The notes beneath the pieces were generated by a model. That model was not told the DNA's origin and did not search any database. It saw only the letters and a list, made by a program, of their open reading frames with translations. Positions 1-7,472 of a DNA stretch of 64,000 bases are shown piece by piece (position 1 is the first letter of the stretch; each line of letters begins with the position of its first letter). Location of the stretch: the NCBI GenBank assembly GCA_913061265.1, contig CAJXVS010000002.1:248001-312000 (forward strand), read 5' to 3'. A program made the translations under genes and the position numbers. The stretch is from an uncultured Halobacteriovorax sp. GTDB taxonomy: Bacteria; Bdellovibrionota; Bacteriovoracia; Bacteriovoracales; Bacteriovoracaceae.

Positions 1-2
1 GG

Positions 3-260
3 AAAGAAAATAATTTAAATTTTGATAATAAGGTATTGGCCTTAAATGAAAAAAGCTATGCAGTGACTCCAGTTCTCGAAGGTGTAGATAGTGACCTTTA
101 CCTTAGGCTTCCAAGCTTTGACACACCGGAAAACTTCCTCGATTATTCAGCCGAGAATCGAAATAAATGGATTGCAGAGCAGTTTAAAAGCTCCAAGGCC
201 CTAGAGGCCATTATTGTGCTCCCTAGTGGTCAGAAGGTCCTTGTTAAAAAGAAGGACTAA
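3..260 (+). CDS. C-terminal end of a larger protein of unknown function (5' partial)
   Basis: The reading frame is open from the left edge of the window to the TAA at 258-260. The TTG at 36 is therefore probably an internal codon and this is the tail of a longer protein. I do not recognise a family. The last 50 or so residues read as a small alpha/beta module: a Phe-Asp segment, a KWIAEQF helix, then a strand and a GQKVLVKKK turn and strand. The same pattern (FIQKQF, then GRKVLFKSK) occurs near the C-terminus of the 1088-residue secreted protein at 40956-44222, so the two may be paralogous in this module. The gene ends 135 bp before the redox operon. Confidence 0.6.
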   Translation, partial: KENNLNFDNKVLALNEKSYAVTPVLEGVDSDLYLRLPSFDTPENFLDYSAENRNKWIAEQFKSSKALEAIIVLPSGQKVLVKKKD

Positions 261-306
261 GCCTTAAAATACCCTCATAAGTATTGATAATCAGGATCTA
301 TTTTTG

Positions 307-321
307 ATAGATAAAACCTAT
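307..321 (+). promoter_or_regulatory. OxyR-like half-site upstream of peroxiredoxin operon
   Basis: The bases ATAG-N7-CTAT at 307-321 match one half of the OxyR consensus (ATAGntnnnanCTAT) at all ten fixed positions. The second half expected seven bases downstream is poor. The site lies about 75 bp before the start of a thioredoxin-reductase-like/peroxiredoxin operon, where peroxide control would be sensible. Binding by OxyR is inference. Confidence 0.35.
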
Positions 322-395
322 CGTAACATTTAGACAATCGATTTCACTTATATTCAATAATAGACGAAACTAACTAAGTAAGAAGCTGAGGTTTT

Positions 396-1397
396 ATGAA
401 AACAAAAGATGATTTAAAGACAATAGTAATTGGTGGCGGCGCAGCCGGTATAATGGCGGCCTTAAGAGGTGTCTTAAATAATGAAAGAGTTATTCTTTAT
501 TTAGGCTCAGGAAAGGCCAGAAAGAAGAGCCGCGAGATGTGGGTCTCTAAAGTCGAAAACATGCCAGGCTATGAGCATTATAAAAAGGGGATTGTTAACC
601 CTAATAAAGACACACTTACTTGGATAAAAGAAAGTAAGTTTGCTGAGAACTTAGAAGTCATCAGAACTTCAGTCAAAGAAATCAAGAAGCTTGATGATGG
701 TAGCTTTGAAGTTATTGATGAAAAAGAGAATACTCAAAAGGCTTTTGCCGTTGTATTGGCCACGGGAGTGATGGACGTTCAACCTCATATTCAAGGTAGC
801 ATCGAACCAGTTCTTCCTTACGCTAATGTTCAATTGATTGATTATTGTATTCGTTGTGATGGGCATCATGTTCATGGCAAAAGAACCTCGATCATAGGGC
901 ATGGAAACGTAGCAGGGTGGATTGCGATTCTTTTAAAAGAGCGTTACGACGTTAAAGATATGGTTGTTCTCACAAATGGTGAAGAGCCTGAGTTTGATGA
1001 TGAAGTTAAAAAGCTTCATGAGGCTTATGGGGTGACTATAGAGAAATCACCTATTAAAGATATCAACGGTAATGCTAAAGAGCTCATCCTTGAAGGATAT
1101 GTTCTTGAAGATGGAACAGAGATCAAGAGTGATATCTCTTTCGTCTCTTTAGGCATGCTTGTTTATAATGAACTCGCCACTGCTATAGGAGCTGAGGTTG
1201 ACGGTAGGGGCTTTGTTAAAACGAATAGTAAAGGTGAAACAAATATTGAAGGACTTTACGCAATTGGGGATCTTCAAGCAGATACAAAGAAACAAATCTA
1301 TACGAGTTGGGATATGGCAGTAGATGCACTAGATGATATCGACAACAAAATTAGAAGAATATTAAGACAACAAACACTAGATAATTTTGGAGGATAA
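396..1397 (+). CDS. Thioredoxin-reductase-like FAD/NAD(P) oxidoreductase
   Basis: This 333-residue flavoprotein has the pyridine-nucleotide-disulfide reductase layout. An FAD dinucleotide fold lies at the N-terminus (GGGAAGIMAA, residues 13-22), a redox CIRC pair at 151-154, a second nucleotide fold (GHGNVAG), and a C-terminal FAD motif (GLYAIGDL). The CxxC is followed by DG, as in thioredoxin reductases. The stretch after the second nucleotide strand reads VLTNGEEPEF, so the HRRxxxR motif that gives NADPH preference in classical TrxB is missing and the cofactor may differ. It ends one base before the Prx-Grx gene. The obvious inference is that it passes electrons to that protein or to a thioredoxin, as a cytoplasmic enzyme. 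The ATG at 396 follows a GCTGAGG region. Confidence 0.85.
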   Translation: MKTKDDLKTIVIGGGAAGIMAALRGVLNNERVILYLGSGKARKKSREMWVSKVENMPGYEHYKKGIVNPNKDTLTWIKESKFAENLEVIRTSVKEIKKLDDGSFEVIDEKENTQKAFAVVLATGVMDVQPHIQGSIEPVLPYANVQLIDYCIRCDGHHVHGKRTSIIGHGNVAGWIAILLKERYDVKDMVVLTNGEEPEFDDEVKKLHEAYGVTIEKSPIKDINGNAKELILEGYVLEDGTEIKSDISFVSLGMLVYNELATAIGAEVDGRGFVKTNSKGETNIEGLYAIGDLQADTKKQIYTSWDMAVDALDDIDNKIRRILRQQTLDNFGG

Positions 1398-1398
1398 A

Positions 1399-2121
1399 AT
1401 GAATTTAGAAAACAAAGAGGGACAAAAGGTTCCAGAAGTAATTTTTAAAACAAGAAAAGATGGTGACTGGTTAGATGTATCGACTAAAGATCTTTTCGCA
1501 GGAAAAAAAGTAGTCGTCTTTTCATTGCCTGGCGCTTTTACGCCAACTTGTTCATCAACTCACTTACCGCGCTATAACGACCTAGCTCCAATCTTTAAAG
1601 AAAATGGAGTGGATAGTGTTATCTGCCTTTCAGTAAACGATGGTTTTGTTATGGAAGCTTGGGGCGTTGATCAAGAAGCAGAGAATATTCAATTGATTCC
1701 TGATGGAAACGGAGAATTCTCTGAAGGCATGGGGATGCTTGTTGATAAATCGGCCATTGGTTTTGGAAAAAGATCATGGCGCTATTCAATGCTGGTTAAT
1801 GATGGAGTGGTTGAAAAGCAATTCATCGAACCAGATAAGCCAGGAGATCCTTTTGAAGTAAGTGATGCTGATACAATGCTTAACTTCATCAATAAAGATG
1901 CCGTCGTAAGCGACGGGGCAACTGTCTTTACTAAAGTTGGGTGTCCTCACTGTAAAGCTGCTAAAGAGTTACTAACCGCCAAAGGAATTAAGATCACTGA
2001 AGTTCCAGGACTTAAGACTTATGCCTTAAAGGCCATGGGTGGAACGGGAACTTATCCGCTTATTTTCCTCGACGGAAAACTAATTGGCGGGAACACTGAA
2101 TTAACAGCTTTGTTAAAATAA
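1399..2121 (+). CDS. Peroxiredoxin-glutaredoxin hybrid protein
   Basis: The protein has 240 residues. The N-terminal Prx5-type peroxiredoxin domain has its peroxidatic Cys51 in GAFTPTCSSTHLP. The C-terminal glutaredoxin domain has CPHC at 182-185 and a TYPLIF cis-Pro region. Such fusions, as in Haemophilus, reduce hydroperoxides with glutathione-linked electrons. The ATG at 1399 is preferred over the TTG at 1387 because GGAGG at 1389-1393 is well spaced for it. It starts one base after the reductase stop codon, so the two form an operon. A strong hairpin terminator follows. Confidence 0.93.
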   Translation: MNLENKEGQKVPEVIFKTRKDGDWLDVSTKDLFAGKKVVVFSLPGAFTPTCSSTHLPRYNDLAPIFKENGVDSVICLSVNDGFVMEAWGVDQEAENIQLIPDGNGEFSEGMGMLVDKSAIGFGKRSWRYSMLVNDGVVEKQFIEPDKPGDPFEVSDADTMLNFINKDAVVSDGATVFTKVGCPHCKAAKELLTAKGIKITEVPGLKTYALKAMGGTGTYPLIFLDGKLIGGNTELTALLK

Positions 2122-2127
2122 TTTAAT

Positions 2128-2157
2128 AGGCCCCTTGAAAGAGGGGCTTTATTTTTT
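2128..2157. terminator. Bidirectional intrinsic terminator
   Basis: A G/C-rich stem (GGCCCCT with AGGGGCT, roughly 2129-2148) is followed by a T-rich run to 2157. It lies between the convergent Prx-Grx and K+ channel genes and overlaps the last codons of the channel gene. Confidence 0.8.
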
Positions 2158-2646
2158 ATTAATCTTCTCTTCGAGTCTTTCCATTTGATCTTTTAAAGTT
2201 TCAATGACATTTAAGAGCTCTTCCTCTTCCTCAGTAAAGTCTTCTTTCAAACCATCCACATTCTTTTTAATTAGACGCATCTTACGATCCATTTTCTTAA
2301 ACTCTCGCCCTAAAAGAGCATTGGCAAAAAGAGCGGTGTACGCAGCAAAGAGTCCCGTTCCTATGACCATAGAGAAGATACCAATGATCTTTCCTGCATC
2401 AGTCATGGGTACAATATCTCCATAGCCCACGGTTGTTACCGTAGCAAAAGAGAACCAAAGGGAGTCTAACCAGGTTGTAACGAGGTAGTTGTCATCGACT
2501 TCAACAAAGTAAAAAACACCTGAGAGCAAAATGATAAACGAATTGCCAAGGAGGGTGAGTCCTATAAATTGACTGCTTTTCATTAAAAGGAAGAAGCGCC
2601 TCATGGGCTGCTTATAAAGGTGTTCTTTATTTAAGTCTGTTATCAT
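2149..2646 (-). CDS. Two-TM potassium channel with C-terminal coiled coil
   Basis: This is a 165-residue inner-membrane protein. It has one membrane helix near residues 26-48, a pore loop with the K+ selectivity filter TVGYGD (72-77), and a second helix at about 87-112. That is the Ion_trans_2/KcsA-like arrangement. The last 50 residues are charged with a heptad-like Leu pattern (EEEEELLNVIETLKDQMERL) and probably form a tetramerising coiled coil. There is no RCK/TrkA-N domain, so gating by nucleotides or Ca2+ is not indicated. It converges on the Prx-Grx operon. Confidence 0.9.
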   Translation of the reverse strand: MITDLNKEHLYKQPMRRFFLLMKSSQFIGLTLLGNSFIILLSGVFYFVEVDDNYLVTTWLDSLWFSFATVTTVGYGDIVPMTDAGKIIGIFSMVIGTGLFAAYTALFANALLGREFKKMDRKMRLIKKNVDGLKEDFTEEEEELLNVIETLKDQMERLEEKINKK

Positions 2647-2710
2647 TTGATTATTGTAAAAGCTTTGTTATCCTTTTTTAAGCGATAAGCGTTAATACTA
2701 GGAAAAAAAT

Positions 2711-3124
2711 ATGGAATCAATTCTCTATCCCCTTTTAGGAGGAGCATTAATAGGACTCTCAAGTTCTCTAATGCTCGGAACGCTAGGGAGGATTACTGGA
2801 ATTAGTGGAATTATCGGCTTTAGCTTAGGAATTCCTAAAAAGGATGACTTTTGGCGCCTTTCTTTTATTGCGGGCCTTGTCATTGGGGGAGCTCTTCTTA
2901 TTCAAGTAAGGCCTGAACTCTTTAGCTATCAATTTAACTTCTCTCTCCCTACTTATATTATCGCAGGCGTTCTCGTTGGCTTTGGTACTCGTCTTGGAAG
3001 TGGCTGTACTTCCGGTCATGGCGTTTGCGGAATATCTCGCATGGCCAAACGAAGCCTCTTAGCGACTGTCACCTTTATCATAGCGGGCATAATCACCGTC
3101 GCTATCAAGGGAGCTCTATCGTGA
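2711..3124 (+). CDS. YeeE/YedE-family membrane protein, first half of a split pair
   Basis: This 137-residue protein has about four membrane segments. It carries the family signature GSGCTSGHGVCG (Cys99 and Cys106), which in YeeE/YedE (TsuA-type) transporters lines the path for thiosulfate or related sulfur compounds. Full-length TsuA has two such halves in one chain; here each half is a separate gene. An AGGA Shine-Dalgarno precedes ATG 2711. The stop overlaps the next start (TGATG), so the halves are probably translated together and assemble. Sulfur uptake is inferred from the family. Confidence 0.88.
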   Translation: MESILYPLLGGALIGLSSSLMLGTLGRITGISGIIGFSLGIPKKDDFWRLSFIAGLVIGGALLIQVRPELFSYQFNFSLPTYIIAGVLVGFGTRLGSGCTSGHGVCGISRMAKRSLLATVTFIIAGIITVAIKGALS

Positions 3125-3537
3125 TGAGTAACTTAGCTGCTTTGATTGCAGGACTTCTTTTTTCTCTAGGGCTTGTAATCTCGGGAATGACAGATCCCGG
3201 TAAAGTGATTGGCTTCTTAGACCTCTTTGGAGAATTTGATTATTCTTTGGCCTTTGTCATGATCGGGGCCATTGCAACTCATTCCATCATCTTTAAACTT
3301 ACTAAAGGAAAGAAGCCGCTCTTTGCGGAAAAACAATTCCTTCCAGAGAATACCACTATTGATAAAAAGCTTATCTCTGGTGCTGTTCTTTTTGGAACCG
3401 GTTGGGGGCTCGCTGGATTTTGCCCAGGACCTGCCATGGTTAATCTTGTAACAGGAGAGTTAAAAGCGGTGGTCTTTGTGCTTAGTATGTTAGGGGGAAT
3501 GATTCTTTTTAGGGTAATAGAAAAGGCACTTAAGTAA
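3124..3537 (+). CDS. YeeE/YedE-type (DUF6691-like) membrane protein, second half of pair
   Basis: The 137-residue second half of the split sulfur-transport-type pair has four predicted membrane segments and the conserved GFCPGPA loop that matches the Cys motif of the partner. I chose ATG 3124, which overlaps the upstream TGA by one base. The frame is open further upstream (to 3025), but that part only shadows the first gene. GTG 3121 is a possible alternative start. A perfect 10-bp hairpin begins inside the last codons. Confidence 0.88.
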   Translation: MSNLAALIAGLLFSLGLVISGMTDPGKVIGFLDLFGEFDYSLAFVMIGAIATHSIIFKLTKGKKPLFAEKQFLPENTTIDKKLISGAVLFGTGWGLAGFCPGPAMVNLVTGELKAVVFVLSMLGGMILFRVIEKALK

Positions 3538-3551
3538 CTCCTAAGTGCCTT
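3523..3551 (+). terminator. Hairpin after the YeeE/YedE pair
   Basis: AAGGCACTTA (3523-3532) and TAAGTGCCTT (3542-3551) form a perfect 10-bp stem whose loop holds the stop codon of the second YedE half. The following T-run is weak, so termination may be partial. It also lies at the end of the convergent MscS gene. Confidence 0.6.
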
Positions 3552-3558
3552 TGAGTTC

Positions 3559-4374
3559 TTATTGTTTAACTGGATGAGCGCCAATAACATGCACTTCTTG
3601 TTGAGGAAAAGGGAAGTTCAATCCTTTCTCATCAAAAGTCATCTTAACTTTTTCGATCACATCAAAGTGAACATTCCAAAATTCGGGAGCATTCACCCAA
3701 GCGCGAACTGTAAAGTTAACTGAGCTATCCGCTAATTCACCAACTCTTGCAAAAGGAGCTGGCTCTTTTAGGATTCTTTCATCAGCTTCGAGGATCGCCA
3801 TTAATTCATTCTGAGCTTTCTTAAGATCATCAGTATAAGCAATTCCAAAAGTCCAATCCACTCTTCTCGTCGCTTCCGTTGAGAAGTTAATCATAGGTCC
3901 ACCAGCTAGGGGACCATTTGGAATGATGATTGTCTTATTATCTGGAGTCTTCATGATAGTACAAAAGATTCCAATCTCTTTAATTGATCCAGTAAAGCCT
4001 TGAGCCTGAACAACATCTCCAACCTTAAAAGGCTTAAAGATAAGGATAAGGACACCACCAGCAAAGTTCCCTAGAGATCCTTGAAGCGCCATACCTACAG
4101 CAAGACCAGCAGCACCTAAGATGGCCACAAAACTAGTTGTCTTGACGCCTACCATTCCTAGAATGGAGATCATGAGAGCGGCTTTTAGTCCCATAGAAAC
4201 TAAGCTCTTTAAAAAAGGAGTTAGAGTAGGGTCAACATTTCTTACCTTGAGGGCCTTACCAACAAACCCAGTAATCATTTTAATAACAAATAAGCCTAAG
4301 ATTAAAACAGCGATAGCTATTAAAGCTTTCATCCCATAAGCAAGGGCAAGTTCCGTGATTTTAGTCATGTCCAT
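3559..4374 (-). CDS. mscS: Small-conductance mechanosensitive channel, MscS family
   Basis: This 271-residue protein is close in length to E. coli MscS (286). Three N-terminal membrane segments come first, the third being the Gly/Ala-rich pore helix (AILGAAGLAVGMALQGSLGN, near 86-105). A beta domain (FKVGDVVQ, TIIIPNGPL) and a mixed C-terminal domain follow. It opens under membrane tension to release solutes on hypo-osmotic shock. AAGGAAAT precedes ATG 4374. The DUF481 gene lies upstream on the same strand with a 12-bp gap, so co-transcription is likely. Confidence 0.93.
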   Translation of the reverse strand: MDMTKITELALAYGMKALIAIAVLILGLFVIKMITGFVGKALKVRNVDPTLTPFLKSLVSMGLKAALMISILGMVGVKTTSFVAILGAAGLAVGMALQGSLGNFAGGVLILIFKPFKVGDVVQAQGFTGSIKEIGIFCTIMKTPDNKTIIIPNGPLAGGPMINFSTEATRRVDWTFGIAYTDDLKKAQNELMAILEADERILKEPAPFARVGELADSSVNFTVRAWVNAPEFWNVHFDVIEKVKMTFDEKGLNFPFPQQEVHVIGAHPVKQ

Positions 4375-4386
4375 AATATTTCCTTC

Positions 4387-5079
4387 TTAGAACTTCGCGA
4401 TAAGAGAAGTTGTGTATTGATAGTCACTATTTTTTGATCCAAGAGTAGGCTCGTTATCATACTTATGAAGATAAGCTAGCTTCAGAGTAAAAGTCTTAGA
4501 TAGGCTAAAGTTCATACTTGGCTCAAAGTTAATTTGCCAATCATCACTTTCAGAAAGATTAGGAAGAGCTTCTACCCAAAGTTTGAAAAAGAGGTTCTCA
4601 TTATGTTGTCTTGTGTACTCTGTATAAAGACGAAGCTTTGATCCGTTCGTCTTTCTTCCTGAAAGATCACTTTCAAGAGTACGACGATAACCAGCTTCAG
4701 CGTGTAATTTTTGCTTGTCAGTCTTAAAGAATTTATAGATTCCACCTAAGTCATAGTTCCAACGGTAATCAAGAGAGGCGAAGAAATCCTCTTCTCTTTG
4801 ACCTGCAGTAAAGAGAGACCACTTTTCATTAAGAGCTCTTTCATAACGGGCATTGATATCGTTATTTCTTGTGTTAAGAGTGCCGTCAGCTTTCCCATAA
4901 GAATAATGCCCACCTAACTTATAAGTGTTCTTATCTTTAGCGTAAGTGTTCATTGTTTTAGAATTCCAAGTCTCTTGTTCAGTGTTTCCACCGTTTAAGA
5001 TAACTGTTAATTCTGATTCATTGCTGAACTCGGCAAAGGCCGCGCTACTAAAAAGTAGGGCGAGAACTAGATACTTCAT
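4387..5079 (-). CDS. DUF481 (YdiY-like) outer-membrane beta-barrel protein
   Basis: The protein has a clear signal peptide (MKYLVLALLFSSAAFA) followed by alternating polar/aromatic strands typical of a small outer-membrane barrel. It ends in Phe, as usual for OMP assembly. The repeats of Trp/Tyr-rich strands (YRWNYDLGGIYKFF) match the DUF481 salt-induced outer membrane family. I use ATG 5079 rather than 5100 because GAGGAG lies six bases ahead and the signal peptide begins there. It is probably co-transcribed with mscS; both may relate to osmotic stress, which is inference. Confidence 0.82.
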   Translation of the reverse strand: MKYLVLALLFSSAAFAEFSNESELTVILNGGNTEQETWNSKTMNTYAKDKNTYKLGGHYSYGKADGTLNTRNNDINARYERALNEKWSLFTAGQREEDFFASLDYRWNYDLGGIYKFFKTDKQKLHAEAGYRRTLESDLSGRKTNGSKLRLYTEYTRQHNENLFFKLWVEALPNLSESDDWQINFEPSMNFSLSKTFTLKLAYLHKYDNEPTLGSKNSDYQYTTSLIAKF

Positions 5080-5179
5080 CGTAATCTCCTCATCATTCAA
5101 TTTATTAATGCCTCTAAATACAAAAGATTAGGCCTAATGAATAGTTTTTTGGCTAACGCGTCGAAATGTAAAGTTCCCT

Positions 5180-5218
5180 CGTCATGACGGGATTACAAGG
5201 GGTTTTAACACTGTTAAA
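5180..5218. promoter_or_regulatory. Two adjacent palindromes in an intergenic region
   Basis: CGTCATGACG (5180-5189) is a perfect 10-bp palindrome. TTTAACA-C-TGTTAAA (5204-5218) is a perfect 7+1+7 palindrome 14 bases further on. They sit between the divergent start of the DUF481 gene (5079) and a small reading frame at 5228. They look like regulator-binding sites; the regulator is unknown. Confidence 0.35.
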
Positions 5219-5227
5219 GAAGACTTC

Positions 5228-5317
5228 ATGAAAATTTTACTTTTGATTTCAATTCTCTATCTTGTGGCCGCAGATATCATCGCTTGGGATAAACTAATTT
5301 TGATTATTTTTTCTTAA
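5228..5317 (+). CDS. Possible 29-residue membrane peptide
   Basis: This is a short frame encoding MKILLLISILYLVAADIIAW and nine more residues, almost entirely hydrophobic, so it would be a single membrane helix. A weak AAGAAG purine tract precedes the ATG. It overlaps the 3' end of the convergent DUF3592 gene by 14 bases. No family is recognised. It may be a real microprotein or a chance frame; the two palindromes just upstream favour some transcription here. Confidence 0.3.
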   Translation: MKILLLISILYLVAADIIAWDKLILIIFS

Positions 5318-6131
5318 GAACTTGAAAGATAAGGCTATAGATAAACATGGCCGTAAAGAAGCCTAAGACCATGGAGAGAACCAAGTTCTTATCATTCATA
5401 TAACTCTTAATCTCTTCAAGCCTTGCCCATTCTGAACTCAATCCATAGATGAATTCTTTAGAACGATTGCTAGCTTTCCCCCAAGAAAAGTGAAGGGCTG
5501 TGGAGGATCCAATCGCCAAGACAAGTGTAATAATAAAGGCGACCTTTTGATTCTTTTGAGTAAGTTGATTTAAGAGGGCCTTTTCAAAATAGATCTCTCT
5601 ACCTTTCATAGTCTCAGCATCTTCGATCTTATTTTTTAAAAATCCCTCTATGATTTTATCGATTAAGTTCTTTGATTTTAAGAATTGATAAAAGGCAATG
5701 GGAGCAAGGATCATTACTGCAGCATAAAGACTTAAGATGAAAGTTGAGTGGTGATTGAAAAAATAATAGCTCGATCCTGCAAGGCCCACTATCAAAAAGA
5801 TAAGGGGAAAGAGAAAGTGAACCTTAGACTTTAGGCGGACATATTCAGGCCCAGTATCAAGAGAGTAAACCTGAACCCTCTGACCAATGGACCAACCAAT
5901 ATCTCCTGTCCCAAAACTTGAAGGGAAGATATAGTTCTTCCCTTTGAAGGCATATTCGATAAGAGGCCGGTAGTAGGTCGAGGTTCTTCTGTTTGTGCGT
6001 GAATGATAGCGTTCAATAGCGTGGACCCGCCCGGGAAGAGTCTTAGCATTACTCGTAAAATAGAAATAATTCAGTCCTAAAAGAAGACCAAATACTAAGA
6101 AAACGGAACTAACGGCAAGAACTATGAACAT
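5304..6131 (-). CDS. DUF3592-domain membrane protein
   Basis: This 275-residue inner-membrane protein has an N-terminal helix (2-24) and a soluble beta-rich DUF3592 segment. That segment runs from LPGRVHAIERY through YRPLIEYAFKGKNY to GQRVQVYSLDTGPEYVRL, about residues 32-104. Two helices follow near 105-150, and two more lie toward the C-terminus. DUF3592 has no established function. The gene stands alone on its strand, facing away from the tmRNA gene. Confidence 0.75.
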   Translation of the reverse strand: MFIVLAVSSVFLVFGLLLGLNYFYFTSNAKTLPGRVHAIERYHSRTNRRTSTYYRPLIEYAFKGKNYIFPSSFGTGDIGWSIGQRVQVYSLDTGPEYVRLKSKVHFLFPLIFLIVGLAGSSYYFFNHHSTFILSLYAAVMILAPIAFYQFLKSKNLIDKIIEGFLKNKIEDAETMKGREIYFEKALLNQLTQKNQKVAFIITLVLAIGSSTALHFSWGKASNRSKEFIYGLSSEWARLEEIKSYMNDKNLVLSMVLGFFTAMFIYSLIFQVLKKK

Positions 6132-6255
6132 ATAACCATCTTAATAGATATCGAGAGATTCTCAAGAGCTCTTAACCCTTTGAGTCATCATAGCCCCCCC
6201 AAATATTCTATGCTATATTCATCTCTCCACTATGTGGAAACTGATTACGATTCGT

Positions 6256-6621
6256 GGGGGTGCCCTGGTTTCGACAGGATCAGTGGACGCTTAGGGTGCG
6301 TGTCTGGGTTGGTCTCTCGGCCCAGTAAAAAAGAGACCAAACATAATTGCTAACGATTCGTTCGCACCTGCAATGGCTGCCTAATAGGCAACACCATTCA
6401 TGAGGCGCTAGTGCCAATAAACAGAAACTAGCAACGCAGTTTAGCTTGCTGTCTAACTAAGCTATGAGGACGCCGGGACTCCTCGCTAAAAATTCACCAG
6501 ACGTTGTCATTTGTAAGTAAAGTGAACAGCCTTGTCTGCGGGCAAAAAACGCAGAAGACACACGTGGTGCCCTATTCAAAAACTGTCTTGGACGTGGGTT
6601 CGATTCCCACCACCTCCACCA
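6256..6621 (+). ncRNA. ssrA: Transfer-messenger RNA (tmRNA), one-piece
   Basis: The 366-nt RNA rescues stalled ribosomes together with SmpB. The 5' end GGGGGTG (6256-6262) pairs with CACCTCC (6611-6617), giving the alanine-type acceptor stem, followed by A and the encoded CCA (6619-6621). The T-arm is GTGGG-TTCGATT-CCCAC. The start matches the universal GGTTTCGACAGG signature. The tag frame lies at 6349-6384. Between it and the 3' domain are GC-rich pseudoknot-forming segments. It is not permuted. A -10-like TATATT occurs at 6214-6219 upstream. The 3' end is copied, in degenerate form, three times downstream (8076-9665). Confidence 0.97.
6349..6384 (+). other. tmRNA tag-peptide reading frame (ANDSFAPAMAA)
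   Basis: The resume codon GCT at 6349 opens a frame encoding ANDSFAPAMAA, ending at TAA (6382-6384) and immediately backed by an in-frame TAG. It starts with AND like many proteobacterial tags and ends in small/hydrophobic residues (MAA) suited to ClpXP recognition. The SFAPA centre is not the common ENYALAA form. Confidence 0.9.
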
Positions 6622-6649
6622 AAAAAACCACCCTGCGGGTGGTTTTTTT
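6621..6649 (+). terminator. Intrinsic terminator of ssrA
   Basis: ACCACCC-TGC-GGGTGGT forms a 7-bp stem (6627-6643) flanked by an A-run and a T-run to 6649. It starts directly at the tmRNA CCA end. Confidence 0.92.
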
Positions 6650-6791
6650 GCGTGGAGGTCGCAAACGAAAAGAAAGCGTTAGCGCCCGCCTGAGTGCGCG
6701 GAGCATATCCGTTAATTTAACAACTCAAACCGAAAGGGCTCCCGTTGACTTCAAAAAAGTATCACGTACCCTATATCAAAAAAGGAATTTT

Positions 6792-7388
6792 ATGATCCGA
6801 TACTTATTGTTAATTTTGCTTATGGTGTTTAGTTTTTCGATTCACGCTAGTATAGAACAAAAATCCCTTATATATGAGGCTAAGAATTTTGAAGAAGCTG
6901 AGTCCTCAAAGTCGTACTTTAGATTTGAAATGCAAAGTTCACTCTTTGGCTTTATCACGGTCAAGTTCCCAGGCTTTGCCAAGGAGTACACACTTCAGTG
7001 GAGACAAGACACTGAGAATAAAATCATTAAGGACTTGAAAATCACTATACCAGTAATGAGTATGGATACTGATAAAGAAAGCAGGACGGAAGAAATGCAG
7101 CTTGATTGCTTAGAAGTAGATAAATTCAAAGAGATTATTGTCACTATTTCTGGTGAGTATAAGTTGGCCAAAGGGGAGCACTCCGTTCAAGGGATTGCAA
7201 AAATAAGAGGAAAGAACGTGAGGCTAAACTTTAAGATATTCACAGAGGTAGAAGAAAACTCTTTTGTAGTTTCTGGGGCATTTCCTGTTCGACTCAAAGA
7301 CGTCAATATCAATAACCCCACAATTGCCAAAGGCTTTGCTTCTTTTAATGATGAGGTAAAGCTTAGCTTCAATTTTCTCGTCCCTTAA
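6792..7388 (+). CDS. Secreted YceI-like (lipocalin-fold) protein
   Basis: The protein has 198 residues with an N-terminal signal peptide (MIRYLLLILLMVFSFSIHAS). The rest is a beta-rich domain of the YceI type, with the usual mix of strands and motifs (MQSSLFGFITVKFPGF, then VQGIAKIRGK and NFKIFTEVEE). YceI proteins bind polyisoprenoids or other amphiphiles in the periplasm. The frame is open back into the tmRNA 3' end, but AAAGGA precedes ATG 6792 and the signal peptide starts there. It is the first gene of the ssrA-linked array, 170 bp after the tmRNA. Ligand unknown. Confidence 0.65.
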   Translation: MIRYLLLILLMVFSFSIHASIEQKSLIYEAKNFEEAESSKSYFRFEMQSSLFGFITVKFPGFAKEYTLQWRQDTENKIIKDLKITIPVMSMDTDKESRTEEMQLDCLEVDKFKEIIVTISGEYKLAKGEHSVQGIAKIRGKNVRLNFKIFTEVEENSFVVSGAFPVRLKDVNINNPTIAKGFASFNDEVKLSFNFLVP

Positions 7389-7472
7389 ATTCATTAGGTG
7401 ATATCGTTTTAGATTAAAGAATGTCTCAAAAGCGGTAGTGACAAATTAAATTAGACAGGATACTTCAATGTC

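Noticed and set aside
6504-6791. In-frame coding extension of the YceI-like gene through the tmRNA 3' part
   Set aside because: It runs over structural RNA and a terminator; a good ribosome site and a signal peptide begin at 6792.
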